A DNA stretch of 64,000 bases from Sphingomonas sp. Mn802worker (GCF_000382485.1 NZ_AORY01000011.1:124001-188000); one strand, 5' to 3'; shown: positions 9,162 to 18,952, counted from the stretch's first letter. The notes: generated from the sequence alone by a model not told the origin. A program made the numbers and translations.

Positions 9162-10385
9162 ATGACGAACGCCAAACCTGCCGAGCACGGGTTCGATACC
9201 GACCGGCTGGCCGCGATCGATGCCTTCGTGAAGGCGCGCTACCTCGACACCGGCCTCTTGCCGCACGCACAACTGCTCGTCGCGCGCGAAGGCGCGGTCG
9301 TGCACCTGTCGTCGCAGGGTCCCGCGCGCGAGGGCGAGGACGCCGCCATCAACGATCGCTCGCTGTTCCGCATCGCGTCGATGACCAAGCCGGTCACCTC
9401 GGTCGCGTTCATGATGCTGGTGGAGGAAGGCCGTGTCGCGCTCGACACGCCCGTCCACCACGTACTGCCCGAGTTGAAGAACGTCGGCGTCTATGCGGGT
9501 GGCGGCGCGGGCGTGCCGTTCGCGACCAAGGCGACGGACGAGCCGATGCGGATGGTCGACCTGCTGCGGCACACCGCCGGGTTCACCTACGGGTTCCAGA
9601 ACCGCTCCAACATCGATGCTGCGCACCGCGAGCTGAAGCTGGAGAGCTGGCACGGCGGCCACGACCTCGACGGTTTCGTCGCCGAATTGGGCAAGCTGCC
9701 GCTCGAATTCTCGCCGGGCACGCAGTGGAACTACTCGGTCGCGACCGACGTGCTCGGCGCCGTCGTGCAGCGCGTGTCGGGCATGTCGCTCGATCGCTTC
9801 TTCGGGACACGCATCTTCCAGCCGCTCGGCATGCACGACACCTTCTTCGCGGTGCCGGAGGACAAGATCGACCGGCTGACCGACTGCTATGCCTTCGTGC
9901 CTGGGCAAGGTCGGCAGATGTACGACCGCGGCGCGGCCAGCGCGTGGAGCCGGATACCGCGGCTGGTCTCGGGCGGCGGGGGGCTCGTTTCGACCGCGCT
10001 CGACTATCACCGGTTCTGCGCCATGTGCCTGAACGGCGGCGTGCTGGAGGGCACCCGCATCCTCGGGCGCAAGACGATCGAGCTGATGACGATCAACCAC
10101 CTGCCCGGCAAGGCGGACCTGTCGGTGATGTCGAAGTCGCTGTTCAGCGAAACGCAGAATGCAGGCACCGGGTTCGGGCTCGGCTTCGCAGTGACGATCG
10201 ATGTCGCGCGCTCAATGATGCCGGGCAGCGTCGGCGAATATTACTGGGGCGGGATGTTCTCGACCGCGTTCTTCATCGATCCGGTCGAGCGCATCAACAT
10301 GGTCTTCATGACGCAGCTGAGCCCGTCGAGCCTGTATCCGATCCGGCGCGAGTTAAAGACGATGATCTACGCCGCGCTGACCTAA
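9162..10385 (+). CDS. Serine hydrolase, class C beta-lactamase family (esterase-like)
   Basis: A 407-residue penicillin-binding-protein-like hydrolase. The catalytic S-x-x-K is SMTK (Ser73, Lys76), the second motif is YSV in [10 protein letters not shown], and a WGG near the end (YYWGGMFST) takes the place of the KTG triad, as in EstB-type esterases. There is no signal peptide, so it is probably a cytoplasmic esterase or lactonase rather than a resistance enzyme. It begins a plus-strand run of acyl-CoA genes and is followed by a possible terminator before the FadB-like gene. Confidence 0.88.
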   Translation: MTNAKPAEHGFDTDRLAAIDAFVKARYLDTGLLPHAQLLVAREGAVVHLSSQGPAREGEDAAINDRSLFRIASMTKPVTSVAFMMLVEEGRVALDTPVHHVLPELKNVGVYAGGGAGVPFATKATDEPMRMVDLLRHTAGFTYGFQNRSNIDAAHRELKLESWHGGHDLDGFVAELGKLPLEFSPGTQWNYSVATDVLGAVVQRVSGMSLDRFFGTRIFQPLGMHDTFFAVPEDKIDRLTDCYAFVPGQGRQMYDRGAASAWSRIPRLVSGGGGLVSTALDYHRFCAMCLNGGVLEGTRILGRKTIELMTINHLPGKADLSVMSKSLFSETQNAGTGFGLGFAVTIDVARSMMPGSVGEYYWGGMFSTAFFIDPVERINMVFMTQLSPSSLYPIRRELKTMIYAALT

Positions 10386-10397
10386 TCCCCCTTTCAC

Positions 10398-10427
10398 GCC
10401 GCGGCGACGCGGCCCTTCCCTTTTTTT
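10398..10427 (+). terminator. Possible Rho-independent terminator
   Basis: The stem GCCGCG/CGCGGC (10398-10403 with 10108-offset partner 10408-10413) closes a GCGA loop and is followed, after seven bases, by seven T residues (10421-10427). It lies 12 bases after the serine hydrolase stop and just before the ribosome binding site of the FadB-like gene. The spacing between stem and T tract is longer than ideal. Confidence 0.45.
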
Positions 10428-10443
10428 CGGAGTATCGCCTTCC

Positions 10444-12468
10444 ATGACTTCGCCTGCGCAGAACCCCGTCCGCACCGAACGCCACGGCGACGTGCTCGTC
10501 ATCATCTCCGACTCACCGCCCGTCAACGCGCTCGGCGCTGCGGTGCGCAACGGGTTGGAGGCGGCCGTTAAGGAAGGTGTCGTAGACGCCTCGATCACTG
10601 CGATGGTGCTGCGCTGCGACGGACGCACCTTCTTCGCGGGCGCCGACATCACCGAGTTCGGCAAGCCGATGCAGGGGATCGGCCTGCACGAGGTGATCGA
10701 CATGATCGACGCCAGCAGCAAGCCGATCGTCGCCGCAATCCACGGCACTGCGCTCGGCGGTGGGTGCGAGGTCGCACTCGCGTGCCAGTACCGCGTCGCG
10801 GTGTCCTCCGCCAAGGTCGGCCTGCCCGAGGTCAAGCTCGGCCTGTTGCCGGGTGCGGGCGGCACGCAGCGGCTGCCGCGCCTCGTCGGCGTCAAGGCGG
10901 CGCTGGAGATGATCGCGCTCGGCGATCCCGTGTCGGCGAAGAAAGCCGCGGAGATCGGGCTGGTCGACAAGGTCGTGGGCGAGGACAATCTGGAAGCCGA
11001 CGCGATCGCCTTCGCACGCGAGGTCGCAAACAAGCGCCCGATCCCGCGCGTGCGCGACCGCGAGGTGGCCCCCGACCCTGAAGCCGTCGAGGCGTTCAAG
11101 AAGGCCAACGGCCGCAAGATGCGCGGCTTCGACGCGCCCGCCGCGTGCGTCGCCTGCGTCGTCGCCGCGACCGAGAAGCCGTTCGACGAGGGAATGCAGT
11201 TCGAGCGCGAGCAGTTCCTGCGCCTGATGACGGGCACGCAATCCGCCGCGCAACGCCACATCTTTTTCGCCGAGCGTCAGGCCGCGAAGATCGACGGCAT
11301 CGCGCCCGATATCGCGTTGCGCCCGATCAACCGCGTCGGCGTGATCGGCGCGGGCACGATGGGCGGCGGGATCAGCATGAACTTCCTGTCGGCCGGGATC
11401 GCGGTGACGATCGTCGAGATGCAGCAGGACGCGCTCGACCGCGGTACGGGCGTGATGCGCAAGAATTACGAGGCGTCGGCGGCGAAGGGCCGGATCAAGC
11501 CGGACGCGCCCGAACAGGCGATGGGGCTGCTGAAACCCACGCTCAACCTCGAGGATCTCGCCGACTGCGACCTCATCATCGAGGCGGTGTACGAGAACAT
11601 GGAGGTCAAGAAGGAGATTTTCGGCAAGCTCGACAAAATCGCCAAGCCCGGCGCGATCCTGGCCTCGAACACCAGCTACCTCGACGTGGACGAGATCGCG
11701 GCATCGACCAGCCGACCGCAAGACGTGCTCGGCATGCACTTCTTCTCGCCCGCCAATGTCATGAAGCTGCTCGAGATCGTGCGTGGCGAAAAGACCGCGG
11801 ACGATGTGCTCGCAACCGCGATGGCGCTGGCGAAGAAGATCAGAAAGGTCGCGGTGGTCGCCGGCGTCACGCACGGCTTCATCGGCAACCGCATGCTGAT
11901 GCCGCGCCAGGTCGAGGCGAACAAGCTGCTGATGGAGGGCGCGACGCCGGAGCAGATCGACCGCGTCCACACCGAATTCGGCATGCCGATGGGACCGTTC
12001 CAGATGAGCGATCTCGCCGGCGTCGACATCGGCTGGCACCGCGATCCCAACCGGATCGAGAGCATCCGCGACGCGCTCGCCGCCGAAGGGCGCTGGGGGC
12101 AGAAGAAGCAGGCGGGCTATTACGACTACGACGAGAAGCGTAATGCCACCCCCTCCCCGCGCGTCGCTGAGATCATCGAGGATTTCCGCAGTCGCTCGAA
12201 CATGCCCAAGCGCGAGATCACCGATCAGGAGATCGTCGAGCGCACGCTCTACCCGATGGTCAACGAGGGCGCGCTGATCCTTGAGGAAGGAAAGGCGCAG
12301 CGCGCGTCCGACGTCGATGTGGTGTGGATCTACGGCTACGGCTGGCCGGTGTATCGCGGCGGCCCGATGTTCTGGGCGCAGAGCGAAGGCTATGACAAGG
12401 TCGTCGCGGGGCTGGAGAAGCACGGCTTCAAGGTCGCGGATACGCTCAAGGCCGGTACGATCAAGTGA
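10444..12468 (+). CDS. Bifunctional enoyl-CoA hydratase / 3-hydroxyacyl-CoA dehydrogenase
   Basis: A 674-residue fusion enzyme for the two middle steps of beta-oxidation. Residues 1-190 are a crotonase domain with the oxyanion segment GTALGGGCE (101-109) and both catalytic glutamates (Glu109, Glu129 in LPEVKLG). From about residue 298 comes the NAD-binding dehydrogenase domain ([12 protein letters not shown]), followed by two C-terminal dehydrogenase helical domains ([22 protein letters not shown]). The layout matches FadB/peroxisomal multifunctional enzyme types without a large isomerase extension. The thiolase partner is not adjacent but a thiolase lies at 26.8 kb. Confidence 0.95.
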   Translation: MTSPAQNPVRTERHGDVLVIISDSPPVNALGAAVRNGLEAAVKEGVVDASITAMVLRCDGRTFFAGADITEFGKPMQGIGLHEVIDMIDASSKPIVAAIHGTALGGGCEVALACQYRVAVSSAKVGLPEVKLGLLPGAGGTQRLPRLVGVKAALEMIALGDPVSAKKAAEIGLVDKVVGEDNLEADAIAFAREVANKRPIPRVRDREVAPDPEAVEAFKKANGRKMRGFDAPAACVACVVAATEKPFDEGMQFEREQFLRLMTGTQSAAQRHIFFAERQAAKIDGIAPDIALRPINRVGVIGAGTMGGGISMNFLSAGIAVTIVEMQQDALDRGTGVMRKNYEASAAKGRIKPDAPEQAMGLLKPTLNLEDLADCDLIIEAVYENMEVKKEIFGKLDKIAKPGAILASNTSYLDVDEIAASTSRPQDVLGMHFFSPANVMKLLEIVRGEKTADDVLATAMALAKKIRKVAVVAGVTHGFIGNRMLMPRQVEANKLLMEGATPEQIDRVHTEFGMPMGPFQMSDLAGVDIGWHRDPNRIESIRDALAAEGRWGQKKQAGYYDYDEKRNATPSPRVAEIIEDFRSRSNMPKREITDQEIVERTLYPMVNEGALILEEGKAQRASDVDVVWIYGYGWPVYRGGPMFWAQSEGYDKVVAGLEKHGFKVADTLKAGTIK

Positions 12469-12514
12469 TGGTGGCGGCGCATCATGCCCCCTCTACCCAT
12501 CGGGCAGAGGGCTA

Positions 12515-13840
12515 GTGGCTCACGAACGCTCCGCCCTCGCCACCGCCGCCGCAATCCGCACGCGCGAGACCACCGCGCTTGCCGAGACCGATGCCGCGAT
12601 CGCGCGGATCGAGGCACGCGACGGTGCGCTGAACGCGGTCGTCGTGCGCGACTTCGACCGAGCACGCGCTGCCGCCGCCGCGCTTGACGGGCGAATCGCC
12701 GACGGCTTCGACGCGCCATTGCTCGGCGTGCCGATGACGATCAAGGAGAGCTTCGACGTCGTCGGTTTGCCGACGACGTTCGGCTTTGAGGAACATCGCG
12801 ACTTCATTCCTGCCGCCGACGCGGTCGCGGTGAAGCGATTGAAGGCGGCGGGCGCGATCCTGCTCGGCAAGACCAACGTGCCGCCCGCGCTCTCCGACCT
12901 GCAATCGAACAATCCGGTCTACGGCCGCACGCTGAACGCCGTGAACCCCGACCGCAGCGCCGGGGGATCGTCGGGCGGCTCGGCGGTCGCACTCGCCAGC
13001 GGGATGGTGCCGCTCGAATTCGGCTCCGACATCGGCGGCTCGATCCGCGTGCCGGCCGCCTTCAACGGCGTGTGGGGGCACAAGCCGACCTGGGGCGTGC
13101 TGCCGACCGATGGCCATTTCCATCCCGGCACAGACAGCGCGCGCAGCGTTCTGTCCGTCATCGGCCCACTCGCTCGGCACCCCGACGATCTCGATACCGC
13201 GCTCGACGTGGTGGCCGACCACCCGCTCAAGCCTTCGTCCGTGCGAAACGCCGCTGATCTGCACATCCTGCTGCTGACCAGCCACCCGCTCGCGACCGCG
13301 CAGGACGCGATCGTTCAGGCGCTCGAAATGCTCGGCACGGTGCTGGAGCATGGCGGCGCGCATGTAGACCGCACCAGCGACGTGTTACCCGACCTCGCGC
13401 GGCAGCACGACACCTATTGGAACATGCTCAACATCGCGATGTCGCGGCGCGGTCCGCCCGATAGCCGCCCACCCGTGTCGGTCGATACCTGGCTGCACCT
13501 CCACGACGAGCAGGCGCGGCTGCAACGCCAGTGGCGGCGACTATTCGAGAATTACGACGCGGTGATCGCGCCGACCCTCGGCACCACCGCCTTCCCGCAC
13601 GACGACACCCCGCTTGCCGAGCGCCGCCTCGACGTGGACGGCGCCGACACGCAATTCTTTCACCAGTTCGCCTGGGCCGGCCTCGCCACGCTGCCGATGC
13701 TGCCCGCCACCAGCTTGCCCCTAGAGCACGACGGCGACGGCCTGCCGATCGGCGCGCAAGTGATCGCAGACCTTTACGCCGACCATCACGCCATCGCGGT
13801 CGCGCGCGTCGCGCACGACCTCGTCAGGAGCCGTATATGA
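12515..13840 (+). CDS. Amidase (amidase signature family)
   Basis: A 441-residue amidase-signature enzyme that hydrolyses a carboxamide. The Ser-cisSer-Lys triad is visible: Lys77 in PMTIKESF, the cis-serine in the glycine-rich loop AGGSSGGSA (about 149-157), and the nucleophile Ser176 in DIGGSIRVP. The GTG start is chosen because AGAGGG lies just upstream; the longer reading overlaps the previous gene. The substrate is unknown. Its stop overlaps the first acyl-CoA dehydrogenase by four bases (ATGA), so it is part of this operon, which may degrade an amide-linked acyl compound. Confidence 0.9.
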   Translation: MAHERSALATAAAIRTRETTALAETDAAIARIEARDGALNAVVVRDFDRARAAAAALDGRIADGFDAPLLGVPMTIKESFDVVGLPTTFGFEEHRDFIPAADAVAVKRLKAAGAILLGKTNVPPALSDLQSNNPVYGRTLNAVNPDRSAGGSSGGSAVALASGMVPLEFGSDIGGSIRVPAAFNGVWGHKPTWGVLPTDGHFHPGTDSARSVLSVIGPLARHPDDLDTALDVVADHPLKPSSVRNAADLHILLLTSHPLATAQDAIVQALEMLGTVLEHGGAHVDRTSDVLPDLARQHDTYWNMLNIAMSRRGPPDSRPPVSVDTWLHLHDEQARLQRQWRRLFENYDAVIAPTLGTTAFPHDDTPLAERRLDVDGADTQFFHQFAWAGLATLPMLPATSLPLEHDGDGLPIGAQVIADLYADHHAIAVARVAHDLVRSRI

Positions 13841-15021
13841 CCGATCTCGACACGTTCCGCACGGAGACACGCGCCTGGCTGGAGGAGAACTGCCCGCCCG
13901 AAATGCGCGAGCCCATACGCTCGGACAAGGACACTGCCTGGGGCGGCCGCGACCAGAGCGACATGACGCCGGCGCAAAAGGCGTGGATGGACCGCATGGG
14001 CGCGCGCGGCTGGACCGTCCCCGACTGGCCAAAGGAATATGGCGGCGGCGGGCTGTCGGCGGCGGAGACCAAGGTGCTGCGCGAGGAAATGGCCCGCATC
14101 CGCGCGCGCAATCCGCTCTACTCCTTCGGCATCTCGATGCTCGGGCCGGCACTGCTCAAATACGGCACCGAGGAACAGAAGAAGCGTTTCCTGCCCGAGA
14201 TCGCGCGTGGCGAGATCCGCTGGTGCCAGGGCTATTCCGAGCCCAATGCCGGGTCCGATCTCGCCAGCCTCGCGACCAGCGCGGAGGACAAGGGCGACCA
14301 TTTCCTCGTCAACGGACAAAAGGTATGGACCAGCTACGCCGACAAGGCCGACTGGATCTTCTGCCTGGTCCGCACCGACAAGACGACGAAGCAGGGCGGG
14401 ATCAGCTTCGTGCTGTTCGACATGCGCACGCCGGGCGTCTCGACCAAGCCGATCCTGCTGATCAGCGGCTACTCGCCCTTCTGCGAGACGTTCTTCGACA
14501 ATGTCGAGGTGCCGAAGGAAAACCTGGTCGGCGAACTCAACCGCGGCTGGGACGTCGCCAAATACCTGCTCGGGCACGAGCGCGAGATGATCTCAGGGAT
14601 GGGGCTCGGCGCCGGTGGCAAGAACCCGCTGATCGAGGGCGCGCTGGCGACGATCGGGCTCGACCATGACGGCCGCCTCGCCGACCCGTTGCTGCGCGCG
14701 CAGATCGCGTTGTTCGAGGTACGCGCCCGTGCCTTCACCGCGCAGAGCGAGCGCTTCATCGACGAGTTGAAGGCCGGCCGCGCGCACCCCGCGCAGCCGA
14801 GCATGATGAAATATTACGGCACCGAGCTGAACAAGAGTCGCCACGAGCTGATGATGGCAGCGGGCGGCTCCGACGAGCTCGAATGGGAGAGCGAGGCGAG
14901 CCGCGGCGGGCACCACGCCCGCGCGTGGCTGCGTACCAAGGCGAACTCGATCGAGGGCGGGACGAGCGAGATCCAGCTCAACATCATCGCCAAGCGCATC
15001 CTGGAACTACCGGGCGCGTAA
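13837..15021 (+). CDS. Acyl-CoA dehydrogenase
   Basis: A 394-residue flavoenzyme that introduces the alpha,beta double bond in an acyl-CoA. It has the N-terminal helical part (GWTVPDWPKEYGGGGLS), the middle beta domain motifs WCQGYSEPNAGSDLAS and VNGQKVWTSYA, and the C-terminal helical domain ending RTKANSIEGGTSEIQLNIIAKRIL. It belongs to the large-subunit-like group often paired with a second, more divergent dehydrogenase, as here, possibly forming a heteromer. AGGAG precedes the ATG. Confidence 0.94.
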   Translation: MTDLDTFRTETRAWLEENCPPEMREPIRSDKDTAWGGRDQSDMTPAQKAWMDRMGARGWTVPDWPKEYGGGGLSAAETKVLREEMARIRARNPLYSFGISMLGPALLKYGTEEQKKRFLPEIARGEIRWCQGYSEPNAGSDLASLATSAEDKGDHFLVNGQKVWTSYADKADWIFCLVRTDKTTKQGGISFVLFDMRTPGVSTKPILLISGYSPFCETFFDNVEVPKENLVGELNRGWDVAKYLLGHEREMISGMGLGAGGKNPLIEGALATIGLDHDGRLADPLLRAQIALFEVRARAFTAQSERFIDELKAGRAHPAQPSMMKYYGTELNKSRHELMMAAGGSDELEWESEASRGGHHARAWLRTKANSIEGGTSEIQLNIIAKRILELPGA

Positions 15022-15025
15022 CCAA

Positions 15026-15141
15026 CGACCTCTCCCCCTGCGGGGAGGGTCGAAGGACGGGTCACCCCATCCGACAACATCAATTTGGGCCGGAGTGCGA
15101 GGCTACCCCTCACTCCGGCCCTCTCCCCACCGGGGAGAGGG
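15026..15141 (+). repeat. Cluster of three GC-rich hairpins between the dehydrogenase genes
   Basis: Three inverted repeats sit in the 129-base gap. The first is 15026-15052 (CGACC-CTCCCC arms). The second is 15087-15121, with arms of 11 paired bases plus 4 more across a one-base bulge. The third is 15119-15141, with perfect 10-base arms CCCTCTCCCC/GGGGAGAGGG. The style is that of dispersed palindromic repeats in sphingomonad genomes. The 3' arm of the last hairpin supplies the purine-rich ribosome binding site of the next gene. Confidence 0.75.
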
Positions 15142-15150
15142 AGTAGATCA

Positions 15151-16278
15151 ATGCCGCTTTTCCTGAATGACGAACAGACGATGCTGCGCGACACCGCGAA
15201 GGATTTCGTCGCCGAACATGCCCCCGTCAGCCACATGCGCGCACTTCGCGACGGGGATGACAAGACCGGATTCAGCCGCCACCTGTGGAAGCAGTTCGCC
15301 GAGATGGGCTTCACCGGCATGCTGATCGGTGAGGACCAGAGTGGGCTCGGGCTTGGCCATATCGAGGCGGGCGTGGTGCTTGAGGAGATCGGGCGCAACC
15401 TGTCGCCGTCGCCCTTCCTCTCGACCGCGGTGGCGGCGGTCGAAGCGCTCAAAGGCAGCGCGCAGGCCGAACGCTGGTTCCCCGGCATCATCGCGGGCGA
15501 CACGGTCGTCGGCCTCGCAATCGACGAGGGCGCAAAGCACCGCCACGCCGTCGGCATGAAGGCCGAGCGCTCGGGCAACGGGTTCAGGCTGACCGGTGCC
15601 AAGCAGTTCGTGACGCACGGCCACGTCGCCGACCTGCTGATCGTCGCCGCGCGCACCGCAGGCTCGGCCGAGGACGAACAGGGCGTGACGCTGTTCGCGG
15701 TGCCTGGGGACGCCGCGAACCTTTCGGCGAATCCGGAGCGGCTGACCGACGCGAGCCTCGCCGCACGTATTCAGTTCGACGGGGTGGAAGTCGACGCCGA
15801 CGCGGTGATCGGCGAGGTTGACGCGGGCCGCGACCCGCTCGGCCGGCTGCTGCGCGCGGGCCGCACCGGTGCAGCGGCGGAAATGCTGGGCGTCGGCGGC
15901 GGTGCGATGGACATGACGCTCGGCTACCTCAAGGAACGCAAGCAGTTCGGCACGCTGATCGGCAGCTACCAGGCGCTTCAGCACCGCGCAGCGCACCTGT
16001 ACGCGGAAATGGAGGTCGCGCGCGCCGCGGTGTTGAAGGCGCAGCAATTGCTCGATCTGGGCGACCACCACGCTGACGCCGCCGTCTCGGTCGCCAAGGC
16101 GATGACCGGCATCGCCACCACCCTGGCGGTGCAGGAGGGCGTGCAGATGCACGGTGGCATTGGTATGACCGACGAGTACGACATCGGCTTCTACATGAAG
16201 CGGGGTCGCGTGCTGGCCGAGATGTTCGGCGACGCCAACTTCCACGCCGACCAACTCGCGCGCGCATCAGGCTACTGA
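15151..16278 (+). CDS. Acyl-CoA dehydrogenase, second subunit-like
   Basis: A 375-residue acyl-CoA dehydrogenase, more divergent than its neighbour. It has the N-terminal DEQTMLRDTAKDFV helix, GFTGMLIGEDQSGLGLGHIEA, and the C-terminal FAD-contact region ERKQFGTLIGSYQALQH and VQMHGGIGMTDEYDIGFYMKR. The catalytic glutamate position of classical enzymes is not obvious, consistent with a partner role in a two-gene dehydrogenase. Its ribosome binding site (GAGAGGGAG) lies in a repeat hairpin, and it is about 130 bases from the first dehydrogenase. Confidence 0.9.
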   Translation: MPLFLNDEQTMLRDTAKDFVAEHAPVSHMRALRDGDDKTGFSRHLWKQFAEMGFTGMLIGEDQSGLGLGHIEAGVVLEEIGRNLSPSPFLSTAVAAVEALKGSAQAERWFPGIIAGDTVVGLAIDEGAKHRHAVGMKAERSGNGFRLTGAKQFVTHGHVADLLIVAARTAGSAEDEQGVTLFAVPGDAANLSANPERLTDASLAARIQFDGVEVDADAVIGEVDAGRDPLGRLLRAGRTGAAAEMLGVGGGAMDMTLGYLKERKQFGTLIGSYQALQHRAAHLYAEMEVARAAVLKAQQLLDLGDHHADAAVSVAKAMTGIATTLAVQEGVQMHGGIGMTDEYDIGFYMKRGRVLAEMFGDANFHADQLARASGY

Positions 16279-16348
16279 CGCGCCCCACGAAACGACTTGC
16301 CCGCGCAGGCCGGGTGCGCTTGTTGGGTCCGATTATCTGAGTGAGACG

Positions 16349-17251
16349 ATGACCGACCAAGCGCCCCCTCCCCCGACCGAACTCGCCGCCGATCTGGTGG
16401 ACCTGCTCGACGTCGAGGAAATCGACACCGACCTCTACCGCGGGCGTCGCTCGCGCGGCGGGGTCGGGCGCGTGTTCGGCGGACAGGTGATCGCGCAGGC
16501 GTTGCAGGCAGCGCAGCGCTCGACCGACGCGCCCAAGACCGCGCACTCGCTTCATGCCTATTTCATGCGCGCCGGCGACGAACGGCATCCCATCATCTAC
16601 CGCGTCGTACGCGATTTCGAAGGACGCAGCTTCGCCACCCGCCGCGTCATCGCGATGCAGCGCGGGCAGCCGATCCTCAACATGGCCGCCTCGTTCCAGC
16701 TGCCGGAGGAAGGCTACCACCATCAGGCCCAGATGCCCGACGTGCCCGGGCCCGAGACGCTGGAGAGCGAGGCAGTGATCCGCGCGCGCGAGAGCGTCCA
16801 TGTCGACGAACGCTTCCGCGCCAATCTGACCCGCCCGCGCCCGATCGAGATACGCCCCGTCTACCCGCGCAAATGGTTCAAGCCGCAGCCGACCGACCCG
16901 GTGCAGCACAGCTGGTTCCGCATCTGCTCGCCCATTGGCGACGACGCCGCGGTCCACCGCGCGGTGCTCGCCTATGCCAGCGACATGGCGCTGCTCGGCA
17001 CCTCGATGCTGCCGCACGGGATCAACTGGACTTCCCCCGGCTTGCAGAGCGCGAGCCTCGACCATGCGCTATGGCTGCACGAACCTTTTCGCGCCGACGA
17101 ATGGCTGCTCTACGCCTGCGACAGCACCTGGGCAGGCCACGCGCGCGGATTCAACCGTGGGCAGATCTTCGCGCAGGATGGGCGGCTGGTCGCCAGCGTC
17201 GCGCAGGAAGGGCTGATCCGCATGCGCGAGCCGAAGCCAAGCAGCGACTGA
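16349..17251 (+). CDS. tesB: Acyl-CoA thioesterase II
   Basis: A 300-residue double-hotdog thioesterase that hydrolyses medium and long acyl-CoAs. N-terminal features are DLLDVEEIDTDLYRG and VFGGQVIAQAL; in the C-terminal hotdog, the conserved DHALWLH, GRGQIF-like RGFNRGQIFAQDGRLVASVAQEGLIR region carries the active residues. The length matches E. coli TesB. It ends the plus-strand acyl-CoA set and converges with folB with a 3-base gap. Confidence 0.94.
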   Translation: MTDQAPPPPTELAADLVDLLDVEEIDTDLYRGRRSRGGVGRVFGGQVIAQALQAAQRSTDAPKTAHSLHAYFMRAGDERHPIIYRVVRDFEGRSFATRRVIAMQRGQPILNMAASFQLPEEGYHHQAQMPDVPGPETLESEAVIRARESVHVDERFRANLTRPRPIEIRPVYPRKWFKPQPTDPVQHSWFRICSPIGDDAAVHRAVLAYASDMALLGTSMLPHGINWTSPGLQSASLDHALWLHEPFRADEWLLYACDSTWAGHARGFNRGQIFAQDGRLVASVAQEGLIRMREPKPSSD

Positions 17252-17254
17252 CGC

Positions 17255-17608
17255 TCAGTCGCGCGTGCGGACGATCTCGCACCCGACGGTCGCGTCGGGG
17301 TAGATGTCGAGCTTGGTGGAGCGCACGCGCACCTCGCGGACACGCTGGTCGGACAGGCAGAGCGCCGCCACCGCCTCGACCAGCGTTTCCTGCAACGCGA
17401 AGCCCGGCCCCGCCGCCAGCGCGTGCACCCCGTCGCGCACGAAGTCGTAGTCGAGGACTTCCTCGATCCGGTCCGCACTCGGCGCGGCTGCATAGCGGAC
17501 ATGGAGGTGCACCGACAGCCGCACGCGCTGCGGCGTCGCCTCATGCGGGTGGATGCCTAGCCGCATCGCCACGTCCAAATCGTCGAGGATCACCGCATAA
17601 TCAGGCAT
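17255..17608 (-). CDS. folB: Dihydroneopterin aldolase
   Basis: A 117-residue FolB-type protein acting in folate synthesis, cleaving dihydroneopterin to 6-hydroxymethyl-dihydropterin and glycolaldehyde. It begins AVILDDLDVAMRLGIHPHE, the family pattern, and contains LDYDFVRDGV and EVRVRSTKLDIYPDA, as in FolB/FolX proteins. Its start overlaps the stop of the upstream SDR gene by 8 bases, and it is the third gene of a folE - SDR - folB unit. Confidence 0.88.
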   Translation of the reverse strand: MPDYAVILDDLDVAMRLGIHPHEATPQRVRLSVHLHVRYAAAPSADRIEEVLDYDFVRDGVHALAAGPGFALQETLVEAVAALCLSDQRVREVRVRSTKLDIYPDATVGCEIVRTRD

Positions 17609-18329
17609 CGCCGCCCTCGAACATCACGTCGCTGTCGCGCGCGAGGAAACGCTGGCCCGCGTCGACGAACAGGGTCTGCCCGGTCGTGCTCTGCGCGCCG
17701 AGCAGGAAGAGCACCGCCTCCGCAACCCGCCGCGCACCGACCGGATGCTGCAACAGGTTGCGGCTGGCGACCTTCTCGAACTCGGCGTCGCTCTGGTCGC
17801 CGCTCGGCAGCGTCAGGCCGGGCGCGACCGCATTGACGCGCACCCGCGGCGCGAACGCCTGCGCCAGCATCGTCGTCGCCCCCTCAAGCGCGTATTTGCT
17901 CAGCGTGTAGGAGAAGAAGTCGGGGTTCGGATTGGCGAGCTTCTGATCGAGCAGATTCACCACCGTGCCCTCGCGTCCCTGCGCCGCCAGTGCCGCGGTC
18001 AGTGTCGCAGGCGCCAGACAGTTGACCGCATACAATCGCGCGGCAAGCACCGGATCGATCGCGTTCGCCGCGTCATACTCGAACACCGATGCGCTGTTGA
18101 CCAGCCCGTCGATCGGCCCCGCTCCCGCGGCGCGCGCGAACAGGTCAGGCAGCGCCGCCGTGTCCGTCAGATCGCCGCCGACCGCGCTGCCACCAAGCTC
18201 GTCTGCCAACGCCTCCGCCTCCGCCCGCGAACTGCCGTAATGGATCACCACCTCGTGACCCGCACCTGCGACAGCGCGCGCGATGGCGGCACCCAGCCGC
18301 TTCGCCCCGCCTGTGACGAGAACCCTCAA
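17601..18329 (-). CDS. SDR oxidoreductase, FolM/pteridine reductase-like
   Basis: A 242-residue short-chain dehydrogenase. The N-terminal cofactor motif TGGAKRLG (residues 7-14) is the NADPH-binding variant with Arg typical of pteridine reductases and FolM (dihydromonapterin/dihydrofolate reductase). The catalytic pair is Y-x-x-x-K in SYTLSKYALEG. The start is inferred as TTG, which overlaps the folE stop in TTGA; the longer reading runs through folE and has no conserved residues. The place between folE and folB strongly suggests a pterin substrate. Specificity is inference. Confidence 0.85.
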   Translation of the reverse strand: MRVLVTGGAKRLGAAIARAVAGAGHEVVIHYGSSRAEAEALADELGGSAVGGDLTDTAALPDLFARAAGAGPIDGLVNSASVFEYDAANAIDPVLAARLYAVNCLAPATLTAALAAQGREGTVVNLLDQKLANPNPDFFSYTLSKYALEGATTMLAQAFAPRVRVNAVAPGLTLPSGDQSDAEFEKVASRNLLQHPVGARRVAEAVLFLLGAQSTTGQTLFVDAGQRFLARDSDVMFEGGDA

Positions 18330-18952
18330 CCCAGCCCCATCAGTGCGAGCACTTCCTTGCGGCTGCGCTCGTCGTCGCGGAACACGCCCATCATCCGGCT
18401 CGTCACCATCGCGACCCCCGGCGTGCGCACGCCGCGCGCGGTCATGCAGGCGTGGCTCGCCTCGATCACCACCGCGACGCCTTGCGGATGGAGCCCGTTC
18501 CAGATGCAGTCGGCGACCTCGGCGGTCAGCCGCTCCTGCACCTGCAAACGCCGCGCGAAGCCGTGCAGCACGCGCGCCAGCTTGGAGATGCCGACGACGT
18601 GGTCCTTGGGTAGGTAGGCGATGTGCGCGCGCCCGATGATCGGCGCCATATGGTGTTCGCAATGCGACTGGAAAGGAATGTCCTTCAGCAGCACGATCTC
18701 GTCATAGCCGCCGACCTCCTCGAACACGCGCGCCAGATGGACGCCTGGATCCTCGCCGTACCCGCTGCAATATTCCTTCCACGCCCGCGCCACGCGCCTA
18801 GGCGTATCGACCAAGCCCTCTCGCGCGGGATCGTCGCCGGCCCATTCGATCAGCGTGCGGATCGCCGCTGCCACATGGTCTGGGACGGGCAGCTTGCCGT
18901 CGGGTGCCACCAGGTCGCCGTCCTCCGGCTCGCCACTCTCGATCGTCGTCAT
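18326..18952 (-). CDS. folE: GTP cyclohydrolase I
   Basis: A 208-residue enzyme making 7,8-dihydroneopterin triphosphate from GTP, the entry step of folate synthesis. Key features are REGLVDTPRRVARAW, the zinc site HCEHHMAPI, GLSKLAR-like GISKLARVLHGFARRLQVQERLT, and the second zinc cysteine in SHACMTARG. The ATG at 18952 gives the usual length; the longer form adds 48 residues with no family match. Its stop is shared with the TTG start of the SDR gene. Confidence 0.96.
   Translation of the reverse strand: MTTIESGEPEDGDLVAPDGKLPVPDHVAAAIRTLIEWAGDDPAREGLVDTPRRVARAWKEYCSGYGEDPGVHLARVFEEVGGYDEIVLLKDIPFQSHCEHHMAPIIGRAHIAYLPKDHVVGISKLARVLHGFARRLQVQERLTAEVADCIWNGLHPQGVAVVIEASHACMTARGVRTPGVAMVTSRMMGVFRDDERSRKEVLALMGLG

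Noticed and set aside
9162..10385. Antibiotic-resistance beta-lactamase
   Set aside because: The SMTK and WGG motifs and the absence of a signal peptide fit an esterase-type class C family member, not a periplasmic resistance enzyme.
10513..12423. 636-residue minus-strand frame opposite the FadB-like gene
   Set aside because: Shadow of a well-supported gene; composition rich in Arg, Asp and His with no domain.
12469..12514. Short inverted repeat CCCTCT/AGAGGG before the amidase gene as a terminator
   Set aside because: Only six paired bases with an 11-base loop and no T tract; the 3' arm is better explained as the ribosome binding site.
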